Origin: Flavobacteriales bacterium UBA7443 | GTDB lineage: Bacteria > Bacteroidota > Bacteroidia > Flavobacteriales_D > Sanyastnellaceae | Assembly (NCBI GenBank): GCA_002477505.1 | Contig: DLQB01000155.1 | Span: 1-12,643 of the forward strand | DNA: 12,643 nt | Direction: 5' to 3' | Part shown: positions 1 to 7,477 of the stretch, in pieces | Layout of the letters: the number at the start of each line of letters is the position of its first letter | Numbering within the stretch: position 1 is the stretch's first letter | Notes under the pieces: generated by a model | Databases searched by the model: none | Told to the model about the DNA's origin: nothing | Seen by the model: the letters and a program-made list of their open reading frames with translations, nothing else | Made by a program: the position numbers and the translations under genes

Positions 1-1770
1 ATTGACGATGTTACTGAGCGAATGCTCGCTGATGTCACCAACGAAATGACCGAAGATGAGCGCGATGCCGCCATCGGGGAAGCGCGCAAAGCATTGATGG
101 AAGAAATGAATCCAGAAGGCAATAAAGAACTCGATCTGAAGAGTTTTTACTACGGCAACGAATTCTACATGTTTGAGTACAAAACGTACCGAGACGTTCG
201 CCTCGTGGCGGCTCCTCCCGAAAGCGTTGGGAAATATGGAGGTGACACAGACAACTGGATGTGGCCAAGGCACACCGGAGACTTCTCCATGCTACGGATT
301 TATGCGAATGAAGACAATGAGCCCGCAGACTACAGTGAATCCAATGTTCCATTCCAGCCGAAGCGCCACCTGCGCATTTCAATGGATGGTGTCTCGGAAG
401 ACGATTTCACCATGGTCATGGGCTACCCCGGAAGCACCGATCGCTTTCTCAGCAGTTGGGGCATCGAACAAGCGCTAGACCTATATAATCCGTCGGTGGT
501 GGAAGTCCGTGACTTGAAGCTGAAGACCATGAAGATGCACATGGATGCCGATCCCGCTGTGCGGATTCAATACGCGGCGAAATACGCTCAAACCGCGAAT
601 TATTGGAAGTACTACATTGGCCAATCCAAAGGACTGAAGCGATTGGATGTTCAAACCAAAAAACAGCAGCTTGAGAGCCGTTTCCGTACATGGATGACAG
701 AGGACCCGGAACGAACGAAAGAGTACGAAGGAACGCTCGAAATGATCAGTACCTATTACGATGAAACCGATGCATCTGTGCGCGGAAAAGTCTATGCCCT
801 CGAGGCCGGGCTCATCGGCTGCGACATTTCATTGTTCGCTTTCCGTTTTTACCGAATGGCTGCCGGTCTTTTCAGCGAAGATCCTGAGGAAGTTGCCGGA
901 ACGCAGGCCGCGATGACCAATTACATCAACGGACATTTTAGAGAATATGATCAAGCCACTGACCGAGATTTGTTTGTCAACTTGATGACCAAATTTCGCA
1001 ATGACATTGACCCTGCCTATCACCCGTCTTTCTTCGCAACGGTAGCGGACAAGTACAAGGATGATTTCGGTCGTTATGCCGACAAAATGTACGCAAAGAG
1101 CTTTTTGGTGGATGCCGATCGATGCGCCGAATTCATTGCCAATCCTTCCCAGAAGGCCATGGACAAGGACCTCGCCATCATCGTAGGCAATAGTGCGATC
1201 CAAACCTATTTCGCAGGAATGGCCGATCCCGCCGAAGCGAAGTTCAACCGTGGCTATCGACTATTTGTGAAGGGACTCCGTGAAATGGATGCCGACCGTG
1301 CCATTGCACCGGACGCCAACAGCACCATGCGCCTGACATACGGAGCTGTAGCGCCATACAAGGCGGCTGACGCCGTCAATTATGACTTCATCACCACTGC
1401 GAACGGCGTTTTGGAGAAGAAGGACAACTCCAACCCTGAATTCGTCGTCCCCGATGCTTTGGACGACTTGATTCGCAGCCGAGATTTCGGTCAGTACGCA
1501 GATGCGTCTGGCGAATTGGTGGTATGCTTTATCCACGGAACGGACATCACGGGTGGCAACTCCGGTTCGCCCGTCATGGATGCCAATGGCGACCTGATCG
1601 GCTGCGCTTTTGACGGCAACTGGGAGGCCATGAGCGGAGACATCGCTTTCGAAGATGAATTGCAACGTACCATCTCTGTCGACATTCGCTATGTCCTCTG
1701 GATTTTGGACAAGTTTGCTGGAGCCGACAATTTGATCAACGAAATGGACTTGGTCAAAGGACTCCGTTAA
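1..1770 (+). CDS. S46 family dipeptidyl-peptidase, DPP7-like (5' end outside window)
   Basis: This is the C-terminal 589 codons of a peptidase that releases dipeptides from the N-terminus of peptides, normally in the periplasm or at the cell surface. The frame is already open at base 1. S46 enzymes are about 700-720 residues, so roughly 120-130 residues are missing, including the signal peptide and catalytic His. Visible family motifs are GGDTDNWMWPRHTGDF, whose Asp at 280-282 is the probable triad Asp; GYPGST; NYWKYY; and GGNSGSP with the nucleophile Ser at 1561-1563. Eighteen residues after that Ser is Gly (1615-1617) in FDGN. By family knowledge, Gly at P. gingivalis position 673 marks DPP7 (hydrophobic P1), while Arg marks DPP11 (acidic P1). 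The preceding Asp (1612-1614) matches the residue that binds the substrate amino group. The C-terminus IRYVLWILDKF is typical and intact. An ATG at 22 is internal, not the real start. Confidence 0.93.
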   Translation: MDDVTERMLADVTNEMTEDERDAAIGEARKALMEEMNPEGNKELDLKSFYYGNEFYMFEYKTYRDVRLVAAPPESVGKYGGDTDNWMWPRHTGDFSMLRIYANEDNEPADYSESNVPFQPKRHLRISMDGVSEDDFTMVMGYPGSTDRFLSSWGIEQALDLYNPSVVEVRDLKLKTMKMHMDADPAVRIQYAAKYAQTANYWKYYIGQSKGLKRLDVQTKKQQLESRFRTWMTEDPERTKEYEGTLEMISTYYDETDASVRGKVYALEAGLIGCDISLFAFRFYRMAAGLFSEDPEEVAGTQAAMTNYINGHFREYDQATDRDLFVNLMTKFRNDIDPAYHPSFFATVADKYKDDFGRYADKMYAKSFLVDADRCAEFIANPSQKAMDKDLAIIVGNSAIQTYFAGMADPAEAKFNRGYRLFVKGLREMDADRAIAPDANSTMRLTYGAVAPYKAADAVNYDFITTANGVLEKKDNSNPEFVVPDALDDLIRSRDFGQYADASGELVVCFIHGTDITGGNSGSPVMDANGDLIGCAFDGNWEAMSGDIAFEDELQRTISVDIRYVLWILDKFAGADNLINEMDLVKGLR

Positions 1771-1786
1771 GTTCGCTGATACGAAC

Positions 1787-1818
1787 AAAAAAGGCGGGCC
1801 CTGCGGCCCGCCTTTTTT
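1787..1818. terminator. Bidirectional intrinsic terminator between peptidase and ppc
   Basis: A perfect 14-bp inverted repeat (AAAAAAGGCGGGCC and GGCCCGCCTTTTTT) encloses the 4-nt loop CTGC. The GC-rich core is flanked by A6 on one side and T6 on the other, so the transcript of either strand forms a hairpin followed by a U tract. It lies 17 bp after the peptidase stop and 32 bp after the ppc stop, so it can serve both convergent genes. Confidence 0.93.
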
Positions 1819-1850
1819 ATGCCATCACTGCCGATGCGCTTGCTTCCGCC

Positions 1851-4406
1851 TCAAACTGCGTTGCGGCTCGCGTTAATGATGCCAAACATCGATCGAATCA
1901 CCAATCGCTTCAACACGTCTTCATCCCAACCGTCCTTGCTTTGTCCCCGTTCAATCTCTCCCAAGGCAAAGTGTTGAATGACCAACAAAGGACGAATGAT
2001 GCCGTCACGCAATGCGATGCTTTCTCGAATGTGTGGGTTGCGCTCCATCAACTCAGATTGCCCTGTGATTTGGAGCAAATAGCGCTTTGTGCGCTCGTAT
2101 TCCTCATGAATCAATTGCCAGATTCCACCGAATTGGGCATCGTGCTCCAAATGAGCGGTAAGCCTGAAATCGCTCTTGACCATGCTCTGCATGCTGTTTT
2201 CCACCAGGGCTCTGAAAAAGGAGTTTTGCGCGTACAAATCAGACGCTTCGCCCAATCGCCCAAGTGAATCCAAGTGAGCCAATGCCTGGCCAAGTCCGAA
2301 AAATCCCGGAACATTTTGTTTCAACTGGGTCCATGACCCCACAAATGGGATGGCCCGCAAATCGCCAAATGTCAGTTCGCCTTTTTTCGCCCGACTCGTT
2401 GGACGGCTACCAATGTTTGTTTCACCGTAATACTTGAGCGTTCCCCAAGTCGATAGGTAAGGCATGAATTGCGCATGCGCCTTCAGCTTTGAATAATGCT
2501 CATAACTCAATTGTCCCAGCTCCTCCATCAAATCGGATTGTGCACTAGACAATTCGGTCTGCGCATCTTCGAAGAGGCGACTTTGCAAACCGGCGGTCAG
2601 AAGCAATTCCAAATTGAAGCCCGCAGATTTGGGGATGCCAAAATTGGAACTGATCGTTTGGCCTTGAATCGTCGTTTGGATCTCGGTGTTTTCGACGTCT
2701 GACCCCAACGAAGCATAAAATCGATGGGTATTTCCGCCTCCACGCGCTGGCGGCCCCCCTCTGCCATCAAAAAAGAGCACCGTCACACCGGCAGATCGTG
2801 AAAGTTCGGTTAAGCGCCTTTTCGCCTGGTAAATGGACCAGTTTGCCTGCAAGTACCCCCCGTCTTTTGTTCCGTCTGAGAATCCAAGCATCACCGTCTG
2901 CTTTTCCTTTCTCGTACTGACGTGTGCCCGGTAAACCGGGTGCGCATACATCAACTGCACTTCCGATTGGGCATTGGCCAAGTCATCAATGGTTTCAAAC
3001 AGCGGCACAACATCCAACTCCATCTTCTTCCAGACACCGGCCATTTTGGCCAAGCCAACAACGGCAGCGATATCAATGATTCCTCTGCAATTGCTGATGA
3101 TGAAACGATGACATGACCGCGGGCCATTGTAATCCTGTATGCGCGCCATAACCCGAAGCGATTCAAGAACATCTTGGTGGCGTTCTTCATCCAGGCCGTC
3201 CACGTCAGCAGGCAAGTCTGCCGACAGCAAGAAATCAACTTTTTCATTGGGAGCCATGGCCTCATATACAGCCAAATCTTGTCCTCCGGCGGACAAGGCA
3301 CTGCGCAATGCATGCTGGATCACACGACTGTCCTGTCGAATGTCCAAGCTTGCAAAGTGCAAACCAAACAGCCGCAATTTGAATTGAAATCCACGAATCT
3401 TACTGAGGTACAACCCATTCGAGTGTTCTTCCACCCAAACCGCTACTTCTTCCAGCTTTTCCGAGAGAGACACCACCGAAAGCCGCTGATCGTCGGGATG
3501 CAACATGGCGAATTCGATTTGGTCTTGAAGAAGATCCAATTGGGACGAAACATGCTTGAACGTGATGCGTCGGCGCAAATCTCTGATCTCTCGGCGGTAA
3601 CATCGAAGCAATGTCATTCGCAATCGCTCCGCCACATGCCAGGTCGTTTTCGCATCCACAAAGGGATTGCCATCCCGGTCTCCCCCTGGCCAGAAGCCGA
3701 TGGATATCAGTTGCTCGCTGAGCGCCTCTGCTGAGGCATCGTCCAAGGTCTGGGCCACACGGCCATAAAGTTCCGGTGCCGCATGATAAAAGACATTCTC
3801 CAAGTACCACGATTGACGCACGGCTTCGTCATAGGGCGAAGGCGGTTCAGACTGGAAAAAAGGCGTCAAACCCAGCTGATGCAACAACTTGCGAATGCTC
3901 ACCAAGTCATTGTTTTCCATTGCCTTCGCCAAATCTGTGATAATGGCAAGTGCATTGCCTGGATAAAATTGCGTTGGATGCGCCGTCAGCACCACGCGCA
4001 CCGAATAATCGCCCAAGATTTCCTTCAATTCCGACTCCTTCCCATGCCGTCGAATGCGCTGCATAAAGCTCTGCAATGATTCCACTCCCCCCAAATCATT
4101 CAACTGCGCATAACGCGCATCCTCTAGTGCATCAACAAGGACCACTTGGCGCTCAACGTATTGAATGATTCGAAACAACAAGTCGGCTTGATCCGATGGT
4201 GAGCTCAATCCTTGACTCTTGAAAAAATCACCCAGAATTTCTTTTGGCTCCTTCGATTCCGCTAGCCCTTTATCGCAACTCTCTTGCAACAGGGGAACAC
4301 GCAAACCCGTCTGGCGAATTCCATCCAATGGCAACGTTAGGAATATGCCGTTAAACACGTGAAACGGATGGCTCACAACCGTTCGATAGTCTTTTCGATC
4401 CTTCAT
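1851..4406 (-). CDS. ppc: Phosphoenolpyruvate carboxylase
   Basis: This cytoplasmic enzyme carboxylates PEP with bicarbonate to oxaloacetate, the main anaplerotic entry to the TCA cycle. At 851 aa it is slightly shorter than E. coli Ppc (883). Motifs in order are TAHPT with catalytic His143, GGDRDGNP (241-248), ETIDDL (471-476), SDGTKDGG (510-517, Lys514) and the loop DGRGGPPARGGG (547-558). Aligned by eye with E. coli, Asp547 replaces His579, while Arg549 and Arg555 match Arg581 and Arg587. Lys744, Arg800 and Asn849 match the other residues of the L-aspartate inhibition site, so allosteric inhibition by aspartate is likely kept. The protein ends RNAV, where E. coli ends RNTG. The ATG at 4406 is followed by a normal N-terminus. 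GAGGAG lies too far upstream for an ordinary Shine-Dalgarno. It is monocistronic: divergent from trmD and convergent with the peptidase. Confidence 0.97.
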   Translation of the reverse strand: MKDRKDYRTVVSHPFHVFNGIFLTLPLDGIRQTGLRVPLLQESCDKGLAESKEPKEILGDFFKSQGLSSPSDQADLLFRIIQYVERQVVLVDALEDARYAQLNDLGGVESLQSFMQRIRRHGKESELKEILGDYSVRVVLTAHPTQFYPGNALAIITDLAKAMENNDLVSIRKLLHQLGLTPFFQSEPPSPYDEAVRQSWYLENVFYHAAPELYGRVAQTLDDASAEALSEQLISIGFWPGGDRDGNPFVDAKTTWHVAERLRMTLLRCYRREIRDLRRRITFKHVSSQLDLLQDQIEFAMLHPDDQRLSVVSLSEKLEEVAVWVEEHSNGLYLSKIRGFQFKLRLFGLHFASLDIRQDSRVIQHALRSALSAGGQDLAVYEAMAPNEKVDFLLSADLPADVDGLDEERHQDVLESLRVMARIQDYNGPRSCHRFIISNCRGIIDIAAVVGLAKMAGVWKKMELDVVPLFETIDDLANAQSEVQLMYAHPVYRAHVSTRKEKQTVMLGFSDGTKDGGYLQANWSIYQAKRRLTELSRSAGVTVLFFDGRGGPPARGGGNTHRFYASLGSDVENTEIQTTIQGQTISSNFGIPKSAGFNLELLLTAGLQSRLFEDAQTELSSAQSDLMEELGQLSYEHYSKLKAHAQFMPYLSTWGTLKYYGETNIGSRPTSRAKKGELTFGDLRAIPFVGSWTQLKQNVPGFFGLGQALAHLDSLGRLGEASDLYAQNSFFRALVENSMQSMVKSDFRLTAHLEHDAQFGGIWQLIHEEYERTKRYLLQITGQSELMERNPHIRESIALRDGIIRPLLVIQHFALGEIERGQSKDGWDEDVLKRLVIRSMFGIINASRNAV

Positions 4407-4442
4407 TGCTCAGTTTTCGTAACTCCTCTTCGAGGTGGATTT

Positions 4443-4450
4443 CAAATTTA
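4443..4450 (-). promoter_or_regulatory. Candidate Bacteroidota -7 box for ppc
   Basis: On the - strand this reads TAAATTTG, an exact match to the Bacteroidota -7 consensus TAnnTTTG. It would start transcription near 4438 and give a leader of about 32 nt before the ppc ATG. I see no TTTG at the expected -33 spacing. The match was found by scanning the region, so support is moderate. Confidence 0.45.
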
Positions 4451-4514
4451 CGACGCTTCGCGCACTTGATTGCACGGAAATTGCCAAATCGAACGGACTC
4501 TGCGATGTCCCCCG

Positions 4515-4522
4515 TACCTTCG
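4515..4522 (+). promoter_or_regulatory. Candidate -7 box for trmD at the start codon
   Basis: TACCTTCG matches TAnnTTTG at all but one specified position and ends 4 nt before the trmD ATG at 4527. The predicted transcription start falls on the ATG, which would make a leaderless mRNA. No Shine-Dalgarno-like sequence precedes the ATG. The same spacing occurs before hutI, aroC and the symporter. No -33 element is obvious. Confidence 0.4.
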
Positions 4523-4526
4523 CGCC

Positions 4527-5210
4527 ATGCGCATTGATATCCTCTCAGCCGTTCCAGGTCTCTTGGAAGGGCCTTTTTCCGACAGCATCGTGAAGCGTGC
4601 GAAAGAAAAGGGACTGGTCGAAATCGTGGTGCACAATATCCGCGATTGGAGCACCGACAAGCACAAGAAAATTGATGATGAGCCCTTCGGCGGTTCCGCA
4701 GGCATGGTCCTCACCATACAGCCGATTGCCGATGCCATTGCATCCCTAAAATCGGAAAGGGCTTATGCGGAAGTGATATTCCTCACCCCCGATGGCGAAC
4801 AGCTCAAACAGGGCGCTGTGAACCACCTTTCCATGCAAGGAAATTTGATTCTGCTCTGTGGGCACTACAAAGGCATCGACCAACGCATCCGCGAGCATCT
4901 CGTCACTCGGGAATTTTCGATCGGTGACTATGTGCTTTCCGGTGGCGAGCTTGCGGCGGCTGTCTTGACCGATGCAATCGTCCGCTTGATTCCAGGGGTC
5001 ATTGGAGACGAACAAAGTGCGCTCACAGACAGCTTTCAAGACAACTTACTTGCCCCGCCTGTATACACCCGGCCTGCGGAGTACAACGGCTGGAAAGTAC
5101 CGGAAATACTAAGGTCTGGGGACCACAAAGCCATCAATGAATGGCTCGAAGAACAGGCCGTTGAACGCACCCAAGCCCTACGTCCCGATTTGTTTGAAAA
5201 AGATTCCTGA
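4527..5210 (+). CDS. trmD: tRNA (guanine-N1-)-methyltransferase TrmD
   Basis: TrmD methylates N1 of guanine 37, next to the anticodon, in a subset of tRNAs using S-adenosylmethionine, which prevents +1 frameshifts. The 227-aa protein has the normal length and the SPOUT trefoil-knot signatures: MRIDILS at the N-terminus, DDEPFGGSAGMV (50-61), LLCGHYKGIDQR (109-120) and IGDYVLSGGE (132-141). Arg153 and Asp168 (in TDSF) match the catalytic pair Arg154 and Asp169 of E. coli/Haemophilus TrmD. The frame extends upstream to an ATG at 4470, but those 19 residues have no counterpart in the family. MRID at 4527 is the standard N-terminus and fits the promoter box 4 nt upstream. rplS follows 74 bp downstream, a conserved pairing. 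The rpsP and rimM genes that accompany it in many other phyla are absent here. Confidence 0.97.
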   Translation: MRIDILSAVPGLLEGPFSDSIVKRAKEKGLVEIVVHNIRDWSTDKHKKIDDEPFGGSAGMVLTIQPIADAIASLKSERAYAEVIFLTPDGEQLKQGAVNHLSMQGNLILLCGHYKGIDQRIREHLVTREFSIGDYVLSGGELAAAVLTDAIVRLIPGVIGDEQSALTDSFQDNLLAPPVYTRPAEYNGWKVPEILRSGDHKAINEWLEEQAVERTQALRPDLFEKDS

Positions 5211-5241
5211 CTGAGAGTTCAAATCCTACCGCAATTCTTCG

Positions 5242-5249
5242 TAATATTG
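5242..5249 (+). promoter_or_regulatory. Weak candidate -7 box for rplS
   Basis: TAATATTG differs from TAnnTTTG at one specified base and lies in the 74-bp gap after trmD. It would give a leader of about 31 nt before the rplS ATG at 5285. No TTTG is present at the -33 spacing. rplS may equally be read through from trmD. Confidence 0.3.
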
Positions 5250-5284
5250 CACCCCAATTCACGGGAGTAGAAAACGTCAAGACA

Positions 5285-5641
5285 ATGGACCGGATTCAGG
5301 ACATCGCAAATAAGATAGTGGAATTGCCAGAGTGGCCAGAATTTGGTGCTGGAGATACCGTAACCGTTACCATCAAAATCCGCGAGGGGAACAAGGAACG
5401 TTTGCAAAAATTCCAAGGAGTTGTCATCCAACGCCGAGGCAAAGGCCACACAGCCACGTTCACCGTGCGCAAAATGGCTTCAGGAATTGGGGTAGAACGC
5501 GTCTTCCCACTCTCTTCTCCATTCATCGATGGCATTGAAGTGAACAAGCGTGGTAAGGTGCGCCGAGCACGTATCTACTACTTACGTGCATTGACTGGAA
5601 AGGCCGCTCGCATCAAGGAGCGCCGGAATACCGCTAGCTAA
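5285..5641 (+). CDS. rplS: 50S ribosomal protein L19
   Basis: L19 is a structural protein of the large ribosomal subunit, near the interface with the small subunit. The 118-aa product has the usual length and conserved blocks: LPEWPEFGAGDTVTV (14-28), the strongly conserved FQGVVIQRRG near residue 43, VERVFPLSSPFID (73-85) and the basic C-terminal segment KRGKVRRARIYYLR. It sits 74 bp after trmD in the same direction, as in many bacteria, and is followed by a strong terminator. The start at 5285 gives the normal short N-terminal helix; no convincing upstream start exists. A purine-rich GGGAG lies more than 20 nt before the ATG, too far for a typical Shine-Dalgarno. Confidence 0.97.
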   Translation: MDRIQDIANKIVELPEWPEFGAGDTVTVTIKIREGNKERLQKFQGVVIQRRGKGHTATFTVRKMASGIGVERVFPLSSPFIDGIEVNKRGKVRRARIYYLRALTGKAARIKERRNTAS

Positions 5642-5651
5642 TAGTATTGCT

Positions 5652-5667
5652 CATCGCTCAAGCGATG
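5652..5667. other. Small hairpin ahead of the rplS terminator
   Basis: CATCGC and GCGATG form a perfect 6-bp stem around the loop TCAA, 4 bp before the terminator stem. On the + strand it sits between the rplS stop and the terminator. It may add to 3'-end structure or be chance; no function can be read from it. Confidence 0.3.
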
Positions 5668-5670
5668 GAA

Positions 5671-5706
5671 CACAAAAAAAGGCCCGTAGTTGGGCCTTTT
5701 TTTGTG
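5671..5706. terminator. Bidirectional intrinsic terminator between rplS and ftcD
   Basis: A perfect 15-bp inverted repeat (CACAAAAAAAGGCCC and GGGCCTTTTTTTGTG) encloses a 6-nt loop, GTAGTT. The A7 and T7 flanks around the GGCCC core make it work on both strands. It lies 29 bp after the rplS stop and 13 bp after the ftcD stop, so it would end transcripts from both convergent units. Confidence 0.93.
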
Positions 5707-5719
5707 TGCGATACCGCGC

Positions 5720-7414
5720 TCAAGAACCTAGCACTTCGTCCACCCTCGCAATCACCGCAGCTTCTGCTGCATCACTCGCGGACCAAAGTTCCTCGCATTC
5801 GACTCGAACACGTTTTGCAAAATCGACGTCTTCAAGATCTGCGAGGTTCACGCGTGCGTTCAGAATAGCTCCTTTCACCCCTGTTCGAATCGCCATTGCC
5901 CCAACGCCCGCGTCTGTGATGGAGTTGGGGTTTCCGATGGAAGCCATTTCGCTCGCAACTTCCATGGCTTGCATCGACAAACGGGCCACTTGCAGTGGAA
6001 TTTCGATGGCATGCCGCGTCGCATCTTGAATCGCTTGATGCCGAACTTTCTGCTGGTTGTCCGTTGCTTTAGGCAATCCATATGCTTCCATAATTTGATT
6101 GAATGCAGCCGTATCTGCATCCACAAGTGCCGCCAATTGAGCCTGCAGTTGAACCCCTCTTTCTGCGACCTTGCTGAATGCTGCCCAACGCTCGTCCCAA
6201 CCGCGTTTGTGCGCGGACAAGTTGGCTACCATGGTCGCAAGTGCTACTCCCATGGTGCTGGCATATGCCGCGACCGAACCTCCACCCGGGGCAGGTGATT
6301 CTGAAGCCGTTTCTTCCGCAAATGCGAGCAATGTCATATCCAACAAAGGCGATTTGTTGGCATCTGTAATGACATATTCGATGACCCTTTTCGACGGATC
6401 GAATGGAGCAAGATCATCCAATCCCAGCGACTTGACAGCGATTTTTACCTTTTCTGCATCCGATATGCCCAAGGAACGCTCCTGTTTTTTCAAGAAGTAA
6501 TCCGCCGCTTCGGTCAGCACGCGCAATGGAAGCAAACCAACCAACTCTGAGCCGGTAACACGGATGCCCCGATCGTGGGCTCGTGCACAAGCTTCATCAA
6601 AAGCAATGTGCACGGGCGTTGTTCTGATGTTCGTCAAGTTCAGTGACAATTGCGCAATCCCGTATTCTTCAATGTACCATCCGATGCCTTTGACAGCTTT
6701 CAGTGAGCCCGCTTGACGCAGAGGCTCTCCATTCGCATCCTTCAAAATTGGACTACCTGGCCCACCTTCTCGCTTCACGCGCCCCGATTCCCGGATGTCA
6801 AAAGCGATGGCGTTGGCGCGCCTCGAACTCGTTGTGTTCAAGTTGATGTTGTAAGCAATCAAAAAGTCCCGTGCTCCGATAGCTGTAGCTCCTGAACGCT
6901 GGGTTTGTTCATTCCAAGAGGCTGGACCAAAATCAGGCTTTCCCTGCGGTGTCTCCAGTTTTGCGAGCCCTTCGTATTGGCCCTTGCGGCAAGTGGCCAA
7001 ATTCTGCCGTTCTTTGGTGAGCGCCGCAGCTTCATAGAGGTATCCAGGAATGCCCAGCTCGTCTCCCACTCGCTTGGCCAATGTTCGAGCGATGTCAACA
7101 CACTCTTCCATGCTCACGCCGCTTACCGGAACAAAAGGACAAACATCTGTGGCTCCCATTCTCGGATGCTCCCCACGGTGTTGCCGCATATCAATCAGCT
7201 CTGCCGCTTTCTTGATCAATTGAAAGGCCGCTTCACCTATGGTTTCAGGTGGACCTACGAACGTAATCACGGTGCGGTTTGTTGATTTGCCCGGGTCAAC
7301 ATCCAAAAGTTTGACTCCCTCGACCTGATTGACAACCGCGGAGACGGCCTCAATCACTTCATTTCTTCTCCCTTCGGAAATATTGGGCACACATTCTACT
7401 AATCGTTGTTGCAT
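5720..7414 (-). CDS. ftcD: Bifunctional glutamate formimidoyltransferase / formimidoyltetrahydrofolate cyclodeaminase
   Basis: This enzyme moves the formimino group of N-formimino-L-glutamate, from histidine breakdown, to tetrahydrofolate, releasing glutamate. It then deaminates the product to 5,10-methenyl-THF and ammonia. The 564-aa protein is a full fusion. The transferase domain is about residues 1-330, with VECVPNISEG at 6-15 and RGEHPRMGATDVCPF carrying His83, the counterpart of catalytic His82 in the mammalian enzyme. The cyclodeaminase domain covers about 365-564, with PAPGGGSVAAYAS, LVDADTAAF (its Asp is a likely catalytic residue) and GNPNSITDAGVGA. The same fusion is known in animals and many Bacteroidota, while other bacteria may have separate proteins or other routes. 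It starts 63 bp after the hutI stop, in the same direction, and acts directly on the HutI product. The start at 7414 gives the family N-terminus MQQRLVECVPN. Confidence 0.97.
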   Translation of the reverse strand: MQQRLVECVPNISEGRRNEVIEAVSAVVNQVEGVKLLDVDPGKSTNRTVITFVGPPETIGEAAFQLIKKAAELIDMRQHRGEHPRMGATDVCPFVPVSGVSMEECVDIARTLAKRVGDELGIPGYLYEAAALTKERQNLATCRKGQYEGLAKLETPQGKPDFGPASWNEQTQRSGATAIGARDFLIAYNINLNTTSSRRANAIAFDIRESGRVKREGGPGSPILKDANGEPLRQAGSLKAVKGIGWYIEEYGIAQLSLNLTNIRTTPVHIAFDEACARAHDRGIRVTGSELVGLLPLRVLTEAADYFLKKQERSLGISDAEKVKIAVKSLGLDDLAPFDPSKRVIEYVITDANKSPLLDMTLLAFAEETASESPAPGGGSVAAYASTMGVALATMVANLSAHKRGWDERWAAFSKVAERGVQLQAQLAALVDADTAAFNQIMEAYGLPKATDNQQKVRHQAIQDATRHAIEIPLQVARLSMQAMEVASEMASIGNPNSITDAGVGAMAIRTGVKGAILNARVNLADLEDVDFAKRVRVECEELWSASDAAEAAVIARVDEVLGS

Positions 7415-7447
7415 AATCGTCTTCTTTGGTGCGTCGTTTCGTGCCCC

Positions 7448-7455
7448 CTAAAATA
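7448..7455 (-). promoter_or_regulatory. Weak candidate internal promoter for ftcD
   Basis: On the - strand this reads TATTTTAG, one specified base away from TAnnTTTG, inside the 63-bp hutI-ftcD gap. It would give a leader of about 29 nt. I see no -33 element, and ftcD could simply be co-transcribed with hutI. Confidence 0.25.
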
Positions 7456-7477
7456 TGCCGCCCAAGGTGGGTTTGAA

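Noticed and set aside
22..24. ATG at 22 as the true start of the peptidase
   Set aside because: The frame is open upstream to base 1, and the protein would lack the signal peptide and catalytic His region that every S46 enzyme has. It is a window-edge truncation.
3174..3734. 186-codon + strand open frame opposite ppc
   Set aside because: It is antisense to conserved PEP carboxylase motifs and has no family resemblance. The same applies to the 175-codon - strand frame opposite the peptidase (1261-1788).
4470..4526. Upstream ATG that would extend TrmD by 19 residues
   Set aside because: The added residues do not resemble any TrmD N-terminus, and MRIDILS at 4527 is the standard start. The promoter-like box at 4515 also lies inside the extension.
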